Source: Novosphingobium sp. AP12 (GTDB lineage: Bacteria; Pseudomonadota; Alphaproteobacteria; Sphingomonadales; Sphingomonadaceae). Taken from it: a stretch of 58,745 bases of DNA. Below, piece after piece: positions 16,199 to 23,771 of this stretch. Under the pieces are notes generated by a model, which was not told the origin of the DNA, did not search any database, and saw nothing but the letters and a program-made list of their open reading frames with translations. The translations under genes were made by a program, and so were the position numbers. The first letter of the stretch is position 1, and every line of letters begins with the position of its first letter. The stretch lies in NCBI RefSeq assembly GCF_000281975.1, contig NZ_AKKE01000024.1, forward strand, positions 1 through 58,745. Reading direction: 5' to 3'.

Positions 16199-18505
16199 AT
16201 GATTCCGGCAAACACCAGCGGTATGGCCAAGCGCGTCGCGCTCGTATTTTCCGTGTCTGCGGCAGCGCTTGCGGCGGCGGTGCCCGCGCATGCTCAGGTG
16301 GACGAGATTATCGTTACCGCCCAGAAGGTTAGGCAGAACATCCAGGACGTGCCGATCGCCATCAGCGCGGTCACCGGCGATGCCATGGCCCGCGCCGGCG
16401 CCAAGAGCCTGGAGGACATCACCTCGATCGTTCCCTCGGTGACGTTCCGTAAGGGCACCACCAACGCCAACAGCGCGATCGTGATGCGCGGCGTCGGCAC
16501 CATCAGCTTCTCGGTCGCGGCCGAGCCCAGTGTGTCCACCGTTGTCGACGGCGTGGTGCTGAGCCGTTCGGGCCAGTCGTTCCTCGACCTCGTCGACTTC
16601 GACCGCCTCGAAGTGCTGCGCGGTCCGCAGGGCACGCTGTTCGGCAAGAATGCCTCGGCGGGCCTCGTCAACATCGTGTCGAAGGGCGGTACCGATCATC
16701 TCGAGGCCGAAGCCAACGTATCGGGCACGACCGACGAGGAATACCGCGCGAAGATGAGCCTCTCCGGCCCGATCGGTCAGGACCTGAGCGGCCGTGTGAC
16801 GGGCTTCTACGGCACCTACGACGGCAATATCAAGAACACGTATTACGACAAGACCGTCAACGGCTACGAGCACTACGGCGCCCGCGGCCTGCTTGACTAT
16901 GACGGAGAAGGCGGCCGCGTGCGCCTGATCGCCGATTACTTCAAGGCTGACGACGATTGCTGCGCCGAAGTGACCGGCGTGTCGCGCGGCGCCGTCCTCG
17001 ACGCCGAACTCGGCATCGCGCCGCAGGGCGAGGACACCCGCAAGGTCAACCAGAACCTCATCACCCGCTCGCTCGACCGGCAGTACAGCTTCACGCTGAA
17101 TGCCGACATCGACACTTTCGCGGACCACACCTTCAGCATCGTCACCGGCTACCGCAACTGGAAGAACACCGAGATCCGCGACGGTGATTTCCTGCCCCGG
17201 GCGCTCGTCGGCACTCCGCAGCTGCACGACCGCGGTACGGTCGAGACCGACCAGGTCTCCGCCGAAGTGCGCCTGGCCTCGCCGCAGAACCAGGCGCTGA
17301 CGTACCAGGTCGGCGGTTTCTTGTGGTATTCGAAGAACACGCAGGACTTCACCCGCAGCGACGTGACCTGTGCCACCTCGACCTCGCCGATCGATCCGGC
17401 GACGGGCGCGCGTCCGTGCAACCTGGCCGATACCGTCAACACGCTGTTCCCCACCGCGACTTCGCGCAGCGACGTCTCGTTCCGCAACTGGGCGCTCTTC
17501 GGTCAGTCCACTTACGAGATCACCCCGGCTCTGCGCTTCACGCTGGGCGGCCGCTTCACGCATGACAGCGTGAGCTACGTCCACACCCGCGCCCCTGCGG
17601 TCAACGCCACCACGGGGCTTCCGGCGACCGGCGCCGGTCTTTCGGGCGTCGGCGCGGGCGGCACCATTGCCACCGGCGGCAACGGCACCAACACCTCGCG
17701 CGGCAGCACCAGCGCCGACAACTTCTCGGGCAAGGCCGTGCTGCAGTACGACGTCGCCGACGACGTGATGGTCTACGGCAGCTTCACGCGCGGCTACAAG
17801 GGCCCGGCGTTCAACGTCTTCTTCAATCATACCGCACCGACCAACTCGGCGCCGATCGATCCCGAGAAGTCGAACAGCTACGAAGTCGGCCTCAAGAGCC
17901 AGTTCTTCGACCGCATGCTGCAGGTAAATGCCAGCGTGTTCCTGGTCGATTACAAGGGCTTCCAGGCCAACAACTTCGTCCTGCTCAACGGCGCCGTGGT
18001 CACCAACCTGACCAATGCAGGCACCGTTCGTTCTAAGGGCTTCGAGGTCGACGCGACCTTCGCGCCGACCTCGGGCCTGACCTTCCGCGCCAATGCAGCA
18101 TACGCAGACGCCACGGTGCGCAAGTTCAACCCGAACCCGCTCACCAACGCGCCCGACGCCCGCGACGGCACCCGCCTGCCGCTGGCGCCGAAGTTCAGCT
18201 ACACTCTCGGCGCCGACTACGACGTCGATGCCGGCCCGGTGAAGCTCTACCTGTCGAGCGACTGGCACCACGTCAGCAAGCAGTTCTCCGACCTCGGCGA
18301 GAGTGGCCCGATCGACCCGTACGGCCTGTGGAACGCCAGCGTGGGCGTGTCGGACCCGGACGACCAGTACCGCCTGACCTTCATGGTCAAGAACATCCTG
18401 GACGACAGCTACGTGCTGCTCAACACCACCGCCGGCCAGCGCCTGATGATCCCGCGCGACGCCGATCGCTATGCGGGGCTGAACCTGCGGGCGCGCTTCA
18501 ACTGA
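16199..18505 (+). CDS. TonB-dependent receptor, candidate importer of sulfoquinovose glycosides
   Basis: This is a 768-residue outer-membrane receptor with a signal peptide (residues 1-32, ending VPAHA), a TonB-box-like DEIIVTAQK, a plug (IVMRGVGTI, LEVLRGPQGTLFGKNASAG) and a long beta-barrel ending ARFN. It belongs to the large sphingomonad receptor group that is not restricted to iron. A double Cys (DDDCCAEV) and a Cys pair near 390-408 may form loop disulfides. It is transcribed divergently from the sulfoquinovosidase operon over a shared 171-bp region, the usual arrangement of a receptor with its catabolic genes, hence the proposed substrate. A strong terminator follows at 18566. Confidence 0.88.
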   Translation: MIPANTSGMAKRVALVFSVSAAALAAAVPAHAQVDEIIVTAQKVRQNIQDVPIAISAVTGDAMARAGAKSLEDITSIVPSVTFRKGTTNANSAIVMRGVGTISFSVAAEPSVSTVVDGVVLSRSGQSFLDLVDFDRLEVLRGPQGTLFGKNASAGLVNIVSKGGTDHLEAEANVSGTTDEEYRAKMSLSGPIGQDLSGRVTGFYGTYDGNIKNTYYDKTVNGYEHYGARGLLDYDGEGGRVRLIADYFKADDDCCAEVTGVSRGAVLDAELGIAPQGEDTRKVNQNLITRSLDRQYSFTLNADIDTFADHTFSIVTGYRNWKNTEIRDGDFLPRALVGTPQLHDRGTVETDQVSAEVRLASPQNQALTYQVGGFLWYSKNTQDFTRSDVTCATSTSPIDPATGARPCNLADTVNTLFPTATSRSDVSFRNWALFGQSTYEITPALRFTLGGRFTHDSVSYVHTRAPAVNATTGLPATGAGLSGVGAGGTIATGGNGTNTSRGSTSADNFSGKAVLQYDVADDVMVYGSFTRGYKGPAFNVFFNHTAPTNSAPIDPEKSNSYEVGLKSQFFDRMLQVNASVFLVDYKGFQANNFVLLNGAVVTNLTNAGTVRSKGFEVDATFAPTSGLTFRANAAYADATVRKFNPNPLTNAPDARDGTRLPLAPKFSYTLGADYDVDAGPVKLYLSSDWHHVSKQFSDLGESGPIDPYGLWNASVGVSDPDDQYRLTFMVKNILDDSYVLLNTTAGQRLMIPRDADRYAGLNLRARFN

Positions 18506-19048
18506 TCCTGCGCGAGGGGGCGGGCGCAAACGCCCCTTCGCCGCTGAAGCGCGAACGTAAGCGGACCCCCGGCGGACCTCCTCCCCGCCGGGGGTTTTCG
18601 TTTGCCAACTTGACATGTGTAACCATTTAGGTTATATGACGCAGCATCCGCCAGCCGAAGTACAAGGCCTGGCGGTGTTTCGGGTCGACGTCATAGGCGG
18701 AGGGTCGCGAGTTCAAGTCGCAAACCTTGCGCGTTCCCATGCGCTGATACGGATCGGTCATCGTGGCTCTGGCCCGGCGTTCCCCTGGTTGGAACGCTCT
18801 CCCGGAAGTCCCCTCGCCTGTGCTAGACGCGGACCCCATCGCAGTGAAGCGCCGATCTATGGAACTACAGGTCAAGCCGGGCTGAACCATGCCTCTACCT
18901 GGCACCCGCTCGCAAGGCATAACCCACTACAAGTACCCGCGCCCTCAAGCATGGGCGCCTGTGACGCCGACCCGATGTTTTTTCGCGCAGTTCCCGGCGT
19001 AATGCCCGCGCTCGCCAGCCGGCGTTTTGGCGTGTCCGGTTCGGAACG
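18506..19048. other. Intergenic region between the 16.2 kb and 19.1 kb receptors
   Basis: About 540 bp without a credible gene. It begins with the terminator at 18566-18603. A stretch near 18690-18725 resembles the T-arm of a tRNA on the plus strand (GAGTTCAAGTC), but no cloverleaf can be folded around it. Short open frames here have no family-like content or ribosome sites. Confidence 0.6.
18566..18603 (+). terminator. Rho-independent terminator after the sulfoquinovose-locus receptor
   Basis: A perfect 10-bp stem, CCCCCGGCGG (18566-18575) with CCGCCGGGGG (18585-18594), a 9-base loop and the tail TTTTCGTTT. It lies 60 bp after the receptor stop. Confidence 0.9.
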
Positions 19049-19080
19049 CAAAAAGCGGGACCGCATGGCGGCCCCGCTTT
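19049..19080 (-). terminator. Rho-independent terminator after the 19.1 kb receptor
   Basis: AAAGCGGG (19052-19059) pairs with CCCGCTTT (19073-19080), with an inner CCGC/GCGG pairing. On the minus strand the stem is followed by a T-run (TTTTT, 19055-19050). It lies 25 bp beyond the receptor stop. Confidence 0.85.
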
Positions 19081-19104
19081 CCTGCGTCGGCGATCAGGAG
19101 ATCG

Positions 19105-21555
19105 TCAGAACTTCACGCGGCCTTCCAGGCCCATGGTGCGCGGCTGGGCGACACCCCGGGCGTAGTAGCGGCCGATGACGCCGTCGTTGACCTGGTCGTA
19201 GCGCGTCAGATCCTGGCTGACGCCGGTGATGGCGTACTTGTCGAAGATGTTGTTCGCGAACACCGAGAGTTCCCAGCCGGACGTGCGGTAGGTCACCGAG
19301 GCGCGGTGCATGACGAACGAGGGCAGCCGCTCGCCGCCGCCGCGCGCGCCGGGCGAGGTCAGGATGCCGCCGGTGTAAGTGGCGGTCCAGTTCAGGGCGA
19401 GGTCGTTCTCTCCCACCGGCATCGTGTAGGTGGCCGCCAACGCGCCGGAGTTCTTGGTCGAGCCCGGCAGGCGGTCCCCGGCGAACACGTCGCCCGAGCC
19501 CGTCTTGGGGCTGAGCAGTCCGGGGACGTCCTCGGTCAGCTTGGCATCGAGGTAGGAGTAGTTGCCGCGCAGCGTGAACTCGGGCGTGATGCGGGCATTG
19601 AAGCTGAAGTCGATGCCCTTCGATTCCGCCTTGCCGCCATTGGCGATGATGCCGATGTTGCCGTAGGTCGTCGAGCTGGAGAGCTGGATGCCGTCCCACC
19701 AGACCTTGAAGGCGGAGATCGAGGTGTTGAGCCGGCCGCCGAACAGCGTGGCGCGCACGCCCAGTTCAAGGTTCCTGACCTTGTCCGGGCCATAGGCCAG
19801 TTCGTCGGGCAGGGCGCAGAGGTTCTGCTCGTTCGGGTTGATCGGCAGGATGCAGGGCACCACGCGGTTCACGCCGCCGATGCGGTAGCCCTTGCTGTAG
19901 GTCACGTAGGCCATGAGGTCGGACGTGAAGTTGTACGAGGTGTTGAGCTTCCACACGAAGCCGTCGTCGCTGGCCTTGCCGCTGCGGACGCGGCTCGGAT
20001 CGATATCGAGGCTGGGGTAGGGCATGCGGCGCCGCCCGGCGCGCGTCAGCGGGGTATCCGAGCCGCCGGTGATCGAGGTGTCGTACTTAAAGTAACGACC
20101 ACCGGCCGTGATCTGCCAAGCCTCGGTCGGCTTAAAGGTGAGTTCGCCGAAGGCGGCCATTTCGTCGGTCTTCGAGCGCGTGAACGAGACGTATTCGGCG
20201 CCGTCCGGACGCACGAGGCCGTCGTAGTAGCCGCCGTAGATCGCGCTGCCAGCAGGCGAGGAGGCGAACTCCGCGAAGCCGGGCAGGCGTTCGATGCCCG
20301 AGGCGTCGTACTTCATGTTGTTGTAGAAGCCGCCGAGGACCCAGCTGAACGGGCCGCCGTGGGTGGAGACGAGGCGGATTTCCTGGTTGAACTGCTTACG
20401 GGTGTTGTCGCCCGTGGTGTAGCCCGCGAAGGCCGGGAACAGCTCGTAGTCGTAGTCGAGGTCGAGCAGCAGGTCGGTGACGTCCGAAACCGTGTGGTTC
20501 TTGGTCTTGGTCCAGGCCGAGGTCCAGACCGCCTGCATGATGTCGCCGAGCTGGGCTTCCATCTCGAGGCTGATGAGGTGCGACTTACGGTTCGAGGGTT
20601 CACCGAAGCGGCCCGCGTTCTCGTACTTGCCTTCGCCGAGCACGCCGAAGGTGTTGGCCTGGTCGCCGCCCGTCTTGGTCTGCTGGTAGGCGTAGGTCAG
20701 GTAGGCCTTGAAGGTGGGTAGCGTCAGTCCGAGCTGGTTGCGCGTGCTGATCGTCTTTTCCCAGTTCAGGTCCTTCTTCGGGCTGAAGTTGGCGTCCTGC
20801 TGCGCCTGCGTTCCGAGCGGATTGGCGGCGGTGCCGGGCTGGGGCAGCGACACGCCGGGCTCGGTGACGATGAACGGATAGTCGATGAAGCCAGGGTCGT
20901 AGTAGTAACCGGTGGCGGTGCGGAAGGCGAGCACGTCGCTGATGATCGGCACGTTGATCGCGACGTCGCCGACGTAGCCCACGCCGCTGGAGTGCGCGAC
21001 GTCATAGGCGCGGCCATGGACATCGGCGGAGAAGCCGCTGGCGTCGGGACGCTTCGGAATGTAGCGGATGGCGCCCGCCAGGGTGCCGAGGCCGTAGAGG
21101 GTGCCCTGGGGACCAAGCAGCGTCTCGACGCGGTCGATGTCGATCAGCTTGAAGTCGAGATAGAGCGGCACTTCGCCCAGATAGGTCCCGACGGCGCTGT
21201 CGTAGTTGGAGCCGGTGGGGCTGTTGCCGTCTGCCGAGAGGCCGCGCATGACGATGGTGGCGGCGCCGCGCGGACCATTGTCGACGATCGTCACGCCCGG
21301 CGTGAAGGCGCCGAGATCCTTGATGTCGTCGATCCGCTCGCTCTGCAGCGTCTCGCTGCCGATGGCGCTGATGTTGATCGGCGTGTCCATGATGGTGGTG
21401 GCGCGGCGCGTGGCCGAGACGATGATGACACCGTCATCGGCGGCGTCTTCGGCGGCCGCATCCGGCGCGCCCTGGGCATAGGCCGGAGCGGCCAGCATGC
21501 CCGTCATCATCGTTGCGCAAAGAAGCCCCATCTTCAGTGTAGCGCTGTTCGACAT
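19105..21555 (-). CDS. TonB-dependent receptor, carbohydrate/organic-substrate type
   Basis: This 816-residue outer-membrane receptor has a signal peptide (1-27, ending AAPAYA), an acidic spacer, a TonB-box-like VIIVSATRR, a plug (IVMRGLSADG, VETLLGPQGTLYGLGTLAGAIRY) and a barrel ending GRVKF. The GTLYGLGTLAGA plug variant differs from the usual GTLYGRNA. It has no catabolic partner immediately beside it; upstream lies a noncoding stretch with a long inverted repeat and an ABC-transporter remnant. Start ATG 21555 is followed by a standard signal peptide. The substrate is unknown. It is terminated by a clear hairpin at 19049-19080. Confidence 0.88.
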   Translation of the reverse strand: MSNSATLKMGLLCATMMTGMLAAPAYAQGAPDAAAEDAADDGVIIVSATRRATTIMDTPINISAIGSETLQSERIDDIKDLGAFTPGVTIVDNGPRGAATIVMRGLSADGNSPTGSNYDSAVGTYLGEVPLYLDFKLIDIDRVETLLGPQGTLYGLGTLAGAIRYIPKRPDASGFSADVHGRAYDVAHSSGVGYVGDVAINVPIISDVLAFRTATGYYYDPGFIDYPFIVTEPGVSLPQPGTAANPLGTQAQQDANFSPKKDLNWEKTISTRNQLGLTLPTFKAYLTYAYQQTKTGGDQANTFGVLGEGKYENAGRFGEPSNRKSHLISLEMEAQLGDIMQAVWTSAWTKTKNHTVSDVTDLLLDLDYDYELFPAFAGYTTGDNTRKQFNQEIRLVSTHGGPFSWVLGGFYNNMKYDASGIERLPGFAEFASSPAGSAIYGGYYDGLVRPDGAEYVSFTRSKTDEMAAFGELTFKPTEAWQITAGGRYFKYDTSITGGSDTPLTRAGRRRMPYPSLDIDPSRVRSGKASDDGFVWKLNTSYNFTSDLMAYVTYSKGYRIGGVNRVVPCILPINPNEQNLCALPDELAYGPDKVRNLELGVRATLFGGRLNTSISAFKVWWDGIQLSSSTTYGNIGIIANGGKAESKGIDFSFNARITPEFTLRGNYSYLDAKLTEDVPGLLSPKTGSGDVFAGDRLPGSTKNSGALAATYTMPVGENDLALNWTATYTGGILTSPGARGGGERLPSFVMHRASVTYRTSGWELSVFANNIFDKYAITGVSQDLTRYDQVNDGVIGRYYARGVAQPRTMGLEGRVKF

Positions 21556-21737
21556 GTAGTACCCCCTATGTGTTTGGTCTGTCCTCCCTGTCCAGCCAGC
21601 CCCCCCGAGCTTCCCTGTCGACGTTCACCGCGCCGTCCCCGGGCTGCAGATCAGCGCCTGGGGTATCGGCAGGCGCCGTCCCTTTTCCTTGTTCTTTTAT
21701 AAGTACGCCGAGCCTTAGGGAGCGGACCTTGGCGCGG

Positions 21738-21803
21738 TAATGGGGCATTTGACGTAGGTTGCCGCTCGCCGATCTGCGCCAGGTCCCTTCGTCAAATGCC
21801 CAT
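21738..21803. repeat. Long inverted repeat upstream of the 19.1 kb receptor
   Basis: GGGCATTTGACG (21743-21754) and its perfect complement CGTCAAATGCCC (21790-21801) flank a 35-bp spacer; with one inserted base the match extends outward and inward to about 18 bp per arm (ATGGGCATTTGACG plus AGG). It lies about 190 bp before the receptor start. It could be a two-site operator, a cruciform, or the ends of a tiny degenerate mobile element. Confidence 0.6.
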
Positions 21804-21840
21804 CGGGCCGCGCGCCGTTGCCCGACTAGCGACGCGCTTT

Positions 21841-22016
21841 CGCATCGACATCCATTGCGAAATCACTCTCATGACGGTGCTGGTGGCGGAGCAATACCTG
21901 GACTTCGCCTGGCGCTTTGCCGACCGCTACTGCGCCATGCAGGCCGGCCGGGTTAGCCCGTCGGCACTATCGCCCAGCAGAGTGCGAAGGACTTCGCGCA
22001 CTTGGCGCAGATATAG
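21841..22016 (+). pseudogene. UrtE/LivF-like ABC transporter ATPase, C-terminal remnant with frameshift
   Basis: One frame reads LMTVLVAEQYLDFAWRFAD and continues RYCAMQAGRV up to about 21951. This matches the region after the Walker B/switch of branched-chain or urea ABC transporter ATPases (typically VLLVEQY.DFA..LADRY.VM.RG.V). The expected ending continues in a different frame as VGTIAQQSAKDFAHLAQI and stops at TAG 22016. Walker A, signature and Walker B motifs are absent, and no start or ribosome site is visible. I read it as a decayed tail of a UrtE-type gene with a frameshift near 21952. The rest of the transporter is not present in the window. Confidence 0.72.
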
Positions 22017-22023
22017 CGCGCCG

Positions 22024-22371
22024 CTAGGCCGCCAGCGCCTCCCGGAACGCGCGCCCGAGGTCATCGTTGGCGAAAGGCTTCGCAAGCACCGAGCCGGGCG
22101 GGTCGCAGGGGATGCAACGCTCGGGCGTCGCGGTGACGAAAATTACCGGGATTTCTCCGAGTTCGTGCCGGATCGTCCGCACCGCGGCGGGTCCGGTCCC
22201 CTGCTTCAACTGGACGTCCGACGTGATGAACCCCGGCCTGTGATCGCGCGCGGACATTACGGCGTCGGCTTCGTTTTCCACGATGTGAAAGCTGGTCGCG
22301 CCCGCATCTTCCAGAGCGTCCTGAATGGACATGGCGATCAGCGGCTCGTCCTCGATAATCAATACGTGCAC
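22024..22371 (-). CDS. Single-domain response regulator (receiver only)
   Basis: This is a roughly 115-residue CheY-like receiver with no output domain. The acidic pair is in LIIEDEPLIA (E7, D8), the phosphoacceptor is D52 (ITSDVQLKQG), the conserved Thr lies in IFVTATPER and the Lys in LAKPF. The EDEPLIA form is common in alphaproteobacterial stand-alone receivers that take part in phosphorelays or the general stress response. GTG 22371 was chosen because the domain begins there and an AAAAGG element lies just upstream; a longer N-terminal extension is basic and unconserved-looking. No histidine kinase gene is nearby, so the partner is elsewhere. Divergent from the YqcI/YcgG gene. Confidence 0.82.
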   Translation of the reverse strand: MHVLIIEDEPLIAMSIQDALEDAGATSFHIVENEADAVMSARDHRPGFITSDVQLKQGTGPAAVRTIRHELGEIPVIFVTATPERCIPCDPPGSVLAKPFANDDLGRAFREALAA

Positions 22372-22491
22372 GGCATCGCCTTTTCGTTGTTCTTTTTCAC
22401 GCAACGAGCGACATGGCCTTTTCGATCCCGTCACAAAGCTTTGGATACCTTTCGCGTTTCGATCGTTTGGTCCGCGATGGAGAGGAAAAGC

Positions 22492-23166
22492 ATGGACGCC
22501 GAAACGTTACCCCCGACACTGGAAGAAGAATTCAGCAAGTTCGTTCGCGACCCCGAGTTCCCTTGCCTGGGCGCGAAATCCGCGCTTGCTACAGGCTCTC
22601 TCAAGGTAGTCGCCGCGCGCGACCTGACGAGCGCCTGGAACGACGTGGTGATCCACCGCGAACTGCTGCGATGGAGCCAGGACTATCAGGACGACCCAAA
22701 GGGCCTGCGCAGCCTGGCGGTGGTCTTCGAAGGCCCCCAGGACCTGACCGAGCGCCAGTTCGAACACGCGATGTGGGAGCGCATCCAGTCCTTTTCGGAC
22801 AAGGACGCCTGGCTGGGCCTGCCTTACGATGGTGCAGTGAGCGCCGACCCGGAGGACCCGCATTTCTCGTTGAGCTTCGGCGGCAGCGCGTTCTTCGTCG
22901 TCGGCCTGCCTCCCAATGCATCGCGTCCGGCCCGGCGCTTCCCGCGTCCGGTGATGGTGTTCAACCTGCACGAACAGTTCGAGAAATTGCGCGCCGAGGG
23001 CCGCTACGAACGCATGCGCGAACGCATCCTGCACCGCGACTTTGCCATGGCGGGTTCGCTCAACCCGATGCTGGAGCGCCACGGCGAGGCCAGCGAGGCG
23101 CGCCAGTACAGCGGTCGCGCGGTCGAGCCGGGCTGGGGCTGTCCGTTCCGGGATTCGCGCGGATGA
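22492..23166 (+). CDS. YqcI/YcgG family protein (GntA-like heme N-hydroxylase family)
   Basis: This 224-residue soluble protein resembles the YqcI/YcgG family: an N-terminal segment FPCLGAKSAL, the central FSLSFGGSAFFVVGLPPNASR with a Pro-rich PRPVMVFNLHEQFEKLR, and the ending EPGWGCPFR. One member of the family, GntA of guanitoxin biosynthesis, is described as a heme-dependent N-hydroxylase acting on a guanidino group; most members are uncharacterised. The ATG follows GAGGAAAA. The stop overlaps the DUF1989 start (ATGA), so the two proteins probably work together. Function here is inferred: possible oxidation of a guanidino or amidino nitrogen. Confidence 0.75.
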   Translation: MDAETLPPTLEEEFSKFVRDPEFPCLGAKSALATGSLKVVAARDLTSAWNDVVIHRELLRWSQDYQDDPKGLRSLAVVFEGPQDLTERQFEHAMWERIQSFSDKDAWLGLPYDGAVSADPEDPHFSLSFGGSAFFVVGLPPNASRPARRFPRPVMVFNLHEQFEKLRAEGRYERMRERILHRDFAMAGSLNPMLERHGEASEARQYSGRAVEPGWGCPFRDSRG

Positions 23167-23771
23167 ACGAACCCCGCGTGATCGAACCGCGCAGCGGCGC
23201 CGCTTTCGTGCTGCAGGCGGGCGAGGTGCTGACCGTCACGGACCCGATGGGCTGTCAGGTCGCCGACTTCCTCGCTTTCTCGGCACACGACGTCCGGGAG
23301 GTGATCTCCAACGGTCGGACGTTCGACTATGAGGAGACGATCAATCTGACCACCGGCAACCGCCTGTGGTCCAATCGCTCGCGCGTGTTGCTGGAGATCG
23401 TCGAGGACACCGTCGGCCGCCACGACTTCCTGCTCACGCCTTGCAGCGAGGCTACGTTCCGCCACTTCTATCCCGACAAGCCGGTCCACCGTGGATGCTT
23501 CGGCAATCTCGCGGAAGCGCTGGCACCCTATGGCATCGAGGAAGACGCCATCCCGACCGCGTTCAACCTGTTCATGAACGTGCCGGTGGAGCAGGAGACC
23601 GGCCGCATCTCGGTGATCCCACCCCTCAGCGTGGCGGGCGACCTGATCCGGCTGCGCGCCGTCGAGGACTGCGTGATCGGCCTCACCGCCTGCTCGGCCT
23701 ATGCGTCGAACGGAGGGTCCTTCAAGCCGATCCACTACGCGATCGAACCAGTGCAGGTGGAGGCGCTCTAG
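23163..23771 (+). CDS. DUF1989 protein (urea carboxylase-associated / carboxyguanidine deiminase family)
   Basis: This 202-residue protein carries DUF1989 features: the N-terminal GEVLTVTDPMGCQVADFLAF with a conserved Cys (C31), DYEETINLTTGNRLWSNRSR, LTPCSEATFRHFY, and the ending CVIGLTACSAYASNGG with further Cys/Asn positions. Family members include the two subunits of carboxyguanidine deiminase (CgdA/CgdB) and other urea carboxylase-associated proteins. Only one such gene is present and no urea or guanidine carboxylase lies nearby. It is translationally coupled to the YqcI/YcgG gene and convergent with a large orphan gene; both stops use the same CTAG. Role in nitrogen or guanidine chemistry is an inference. 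Confidence 0.78.
   Translation: MNEPRVIEPRSGAAFVLQAGEVLTVTDPMGCQVADFLAFSAHDVREVISNGRTFDYEETINLTTGNRLWSNRSRVLLEIVEDTVGRHDFLLTPCSEATFRHFYPDKPVHRGCFGNLAEALAPYGIEEDAIPTAFNLFMNVPVEQETGRISVIPPLSVAGDLIRLRAVEDCVIGLTACSAYASNGGSFKPIHYAIEPVQVEAL

Noticed and set aside
16034..18616. Long open frame antisense to the sulfoquinovose-locus receptor
   Set aside because: It mirrors the codon positions of a clearly real receptor gene in GC-rich DNA and has no domain-like content. Similar antisense frames at 3.9-5.5, 36.5-38.5 and 28.3-29.8 kb were rejected for the same reason.
18680..18740. tRNA-like T-arm sequence (GAGTTCAAGTC) after the 16.2 kb receptor
   Set aside because: No matching acceptor, D-arm or anticodon stems can be paired around it, and the T-stem itself has mismatches. 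At most it is a decayed tRNA or attachment-site remnant.
21759..21956. Small open frame upstream of the response regulator
   Set aside because: Another frame of the same DNA encodes the UrtE-like remnant, and this one has no protein-like features.
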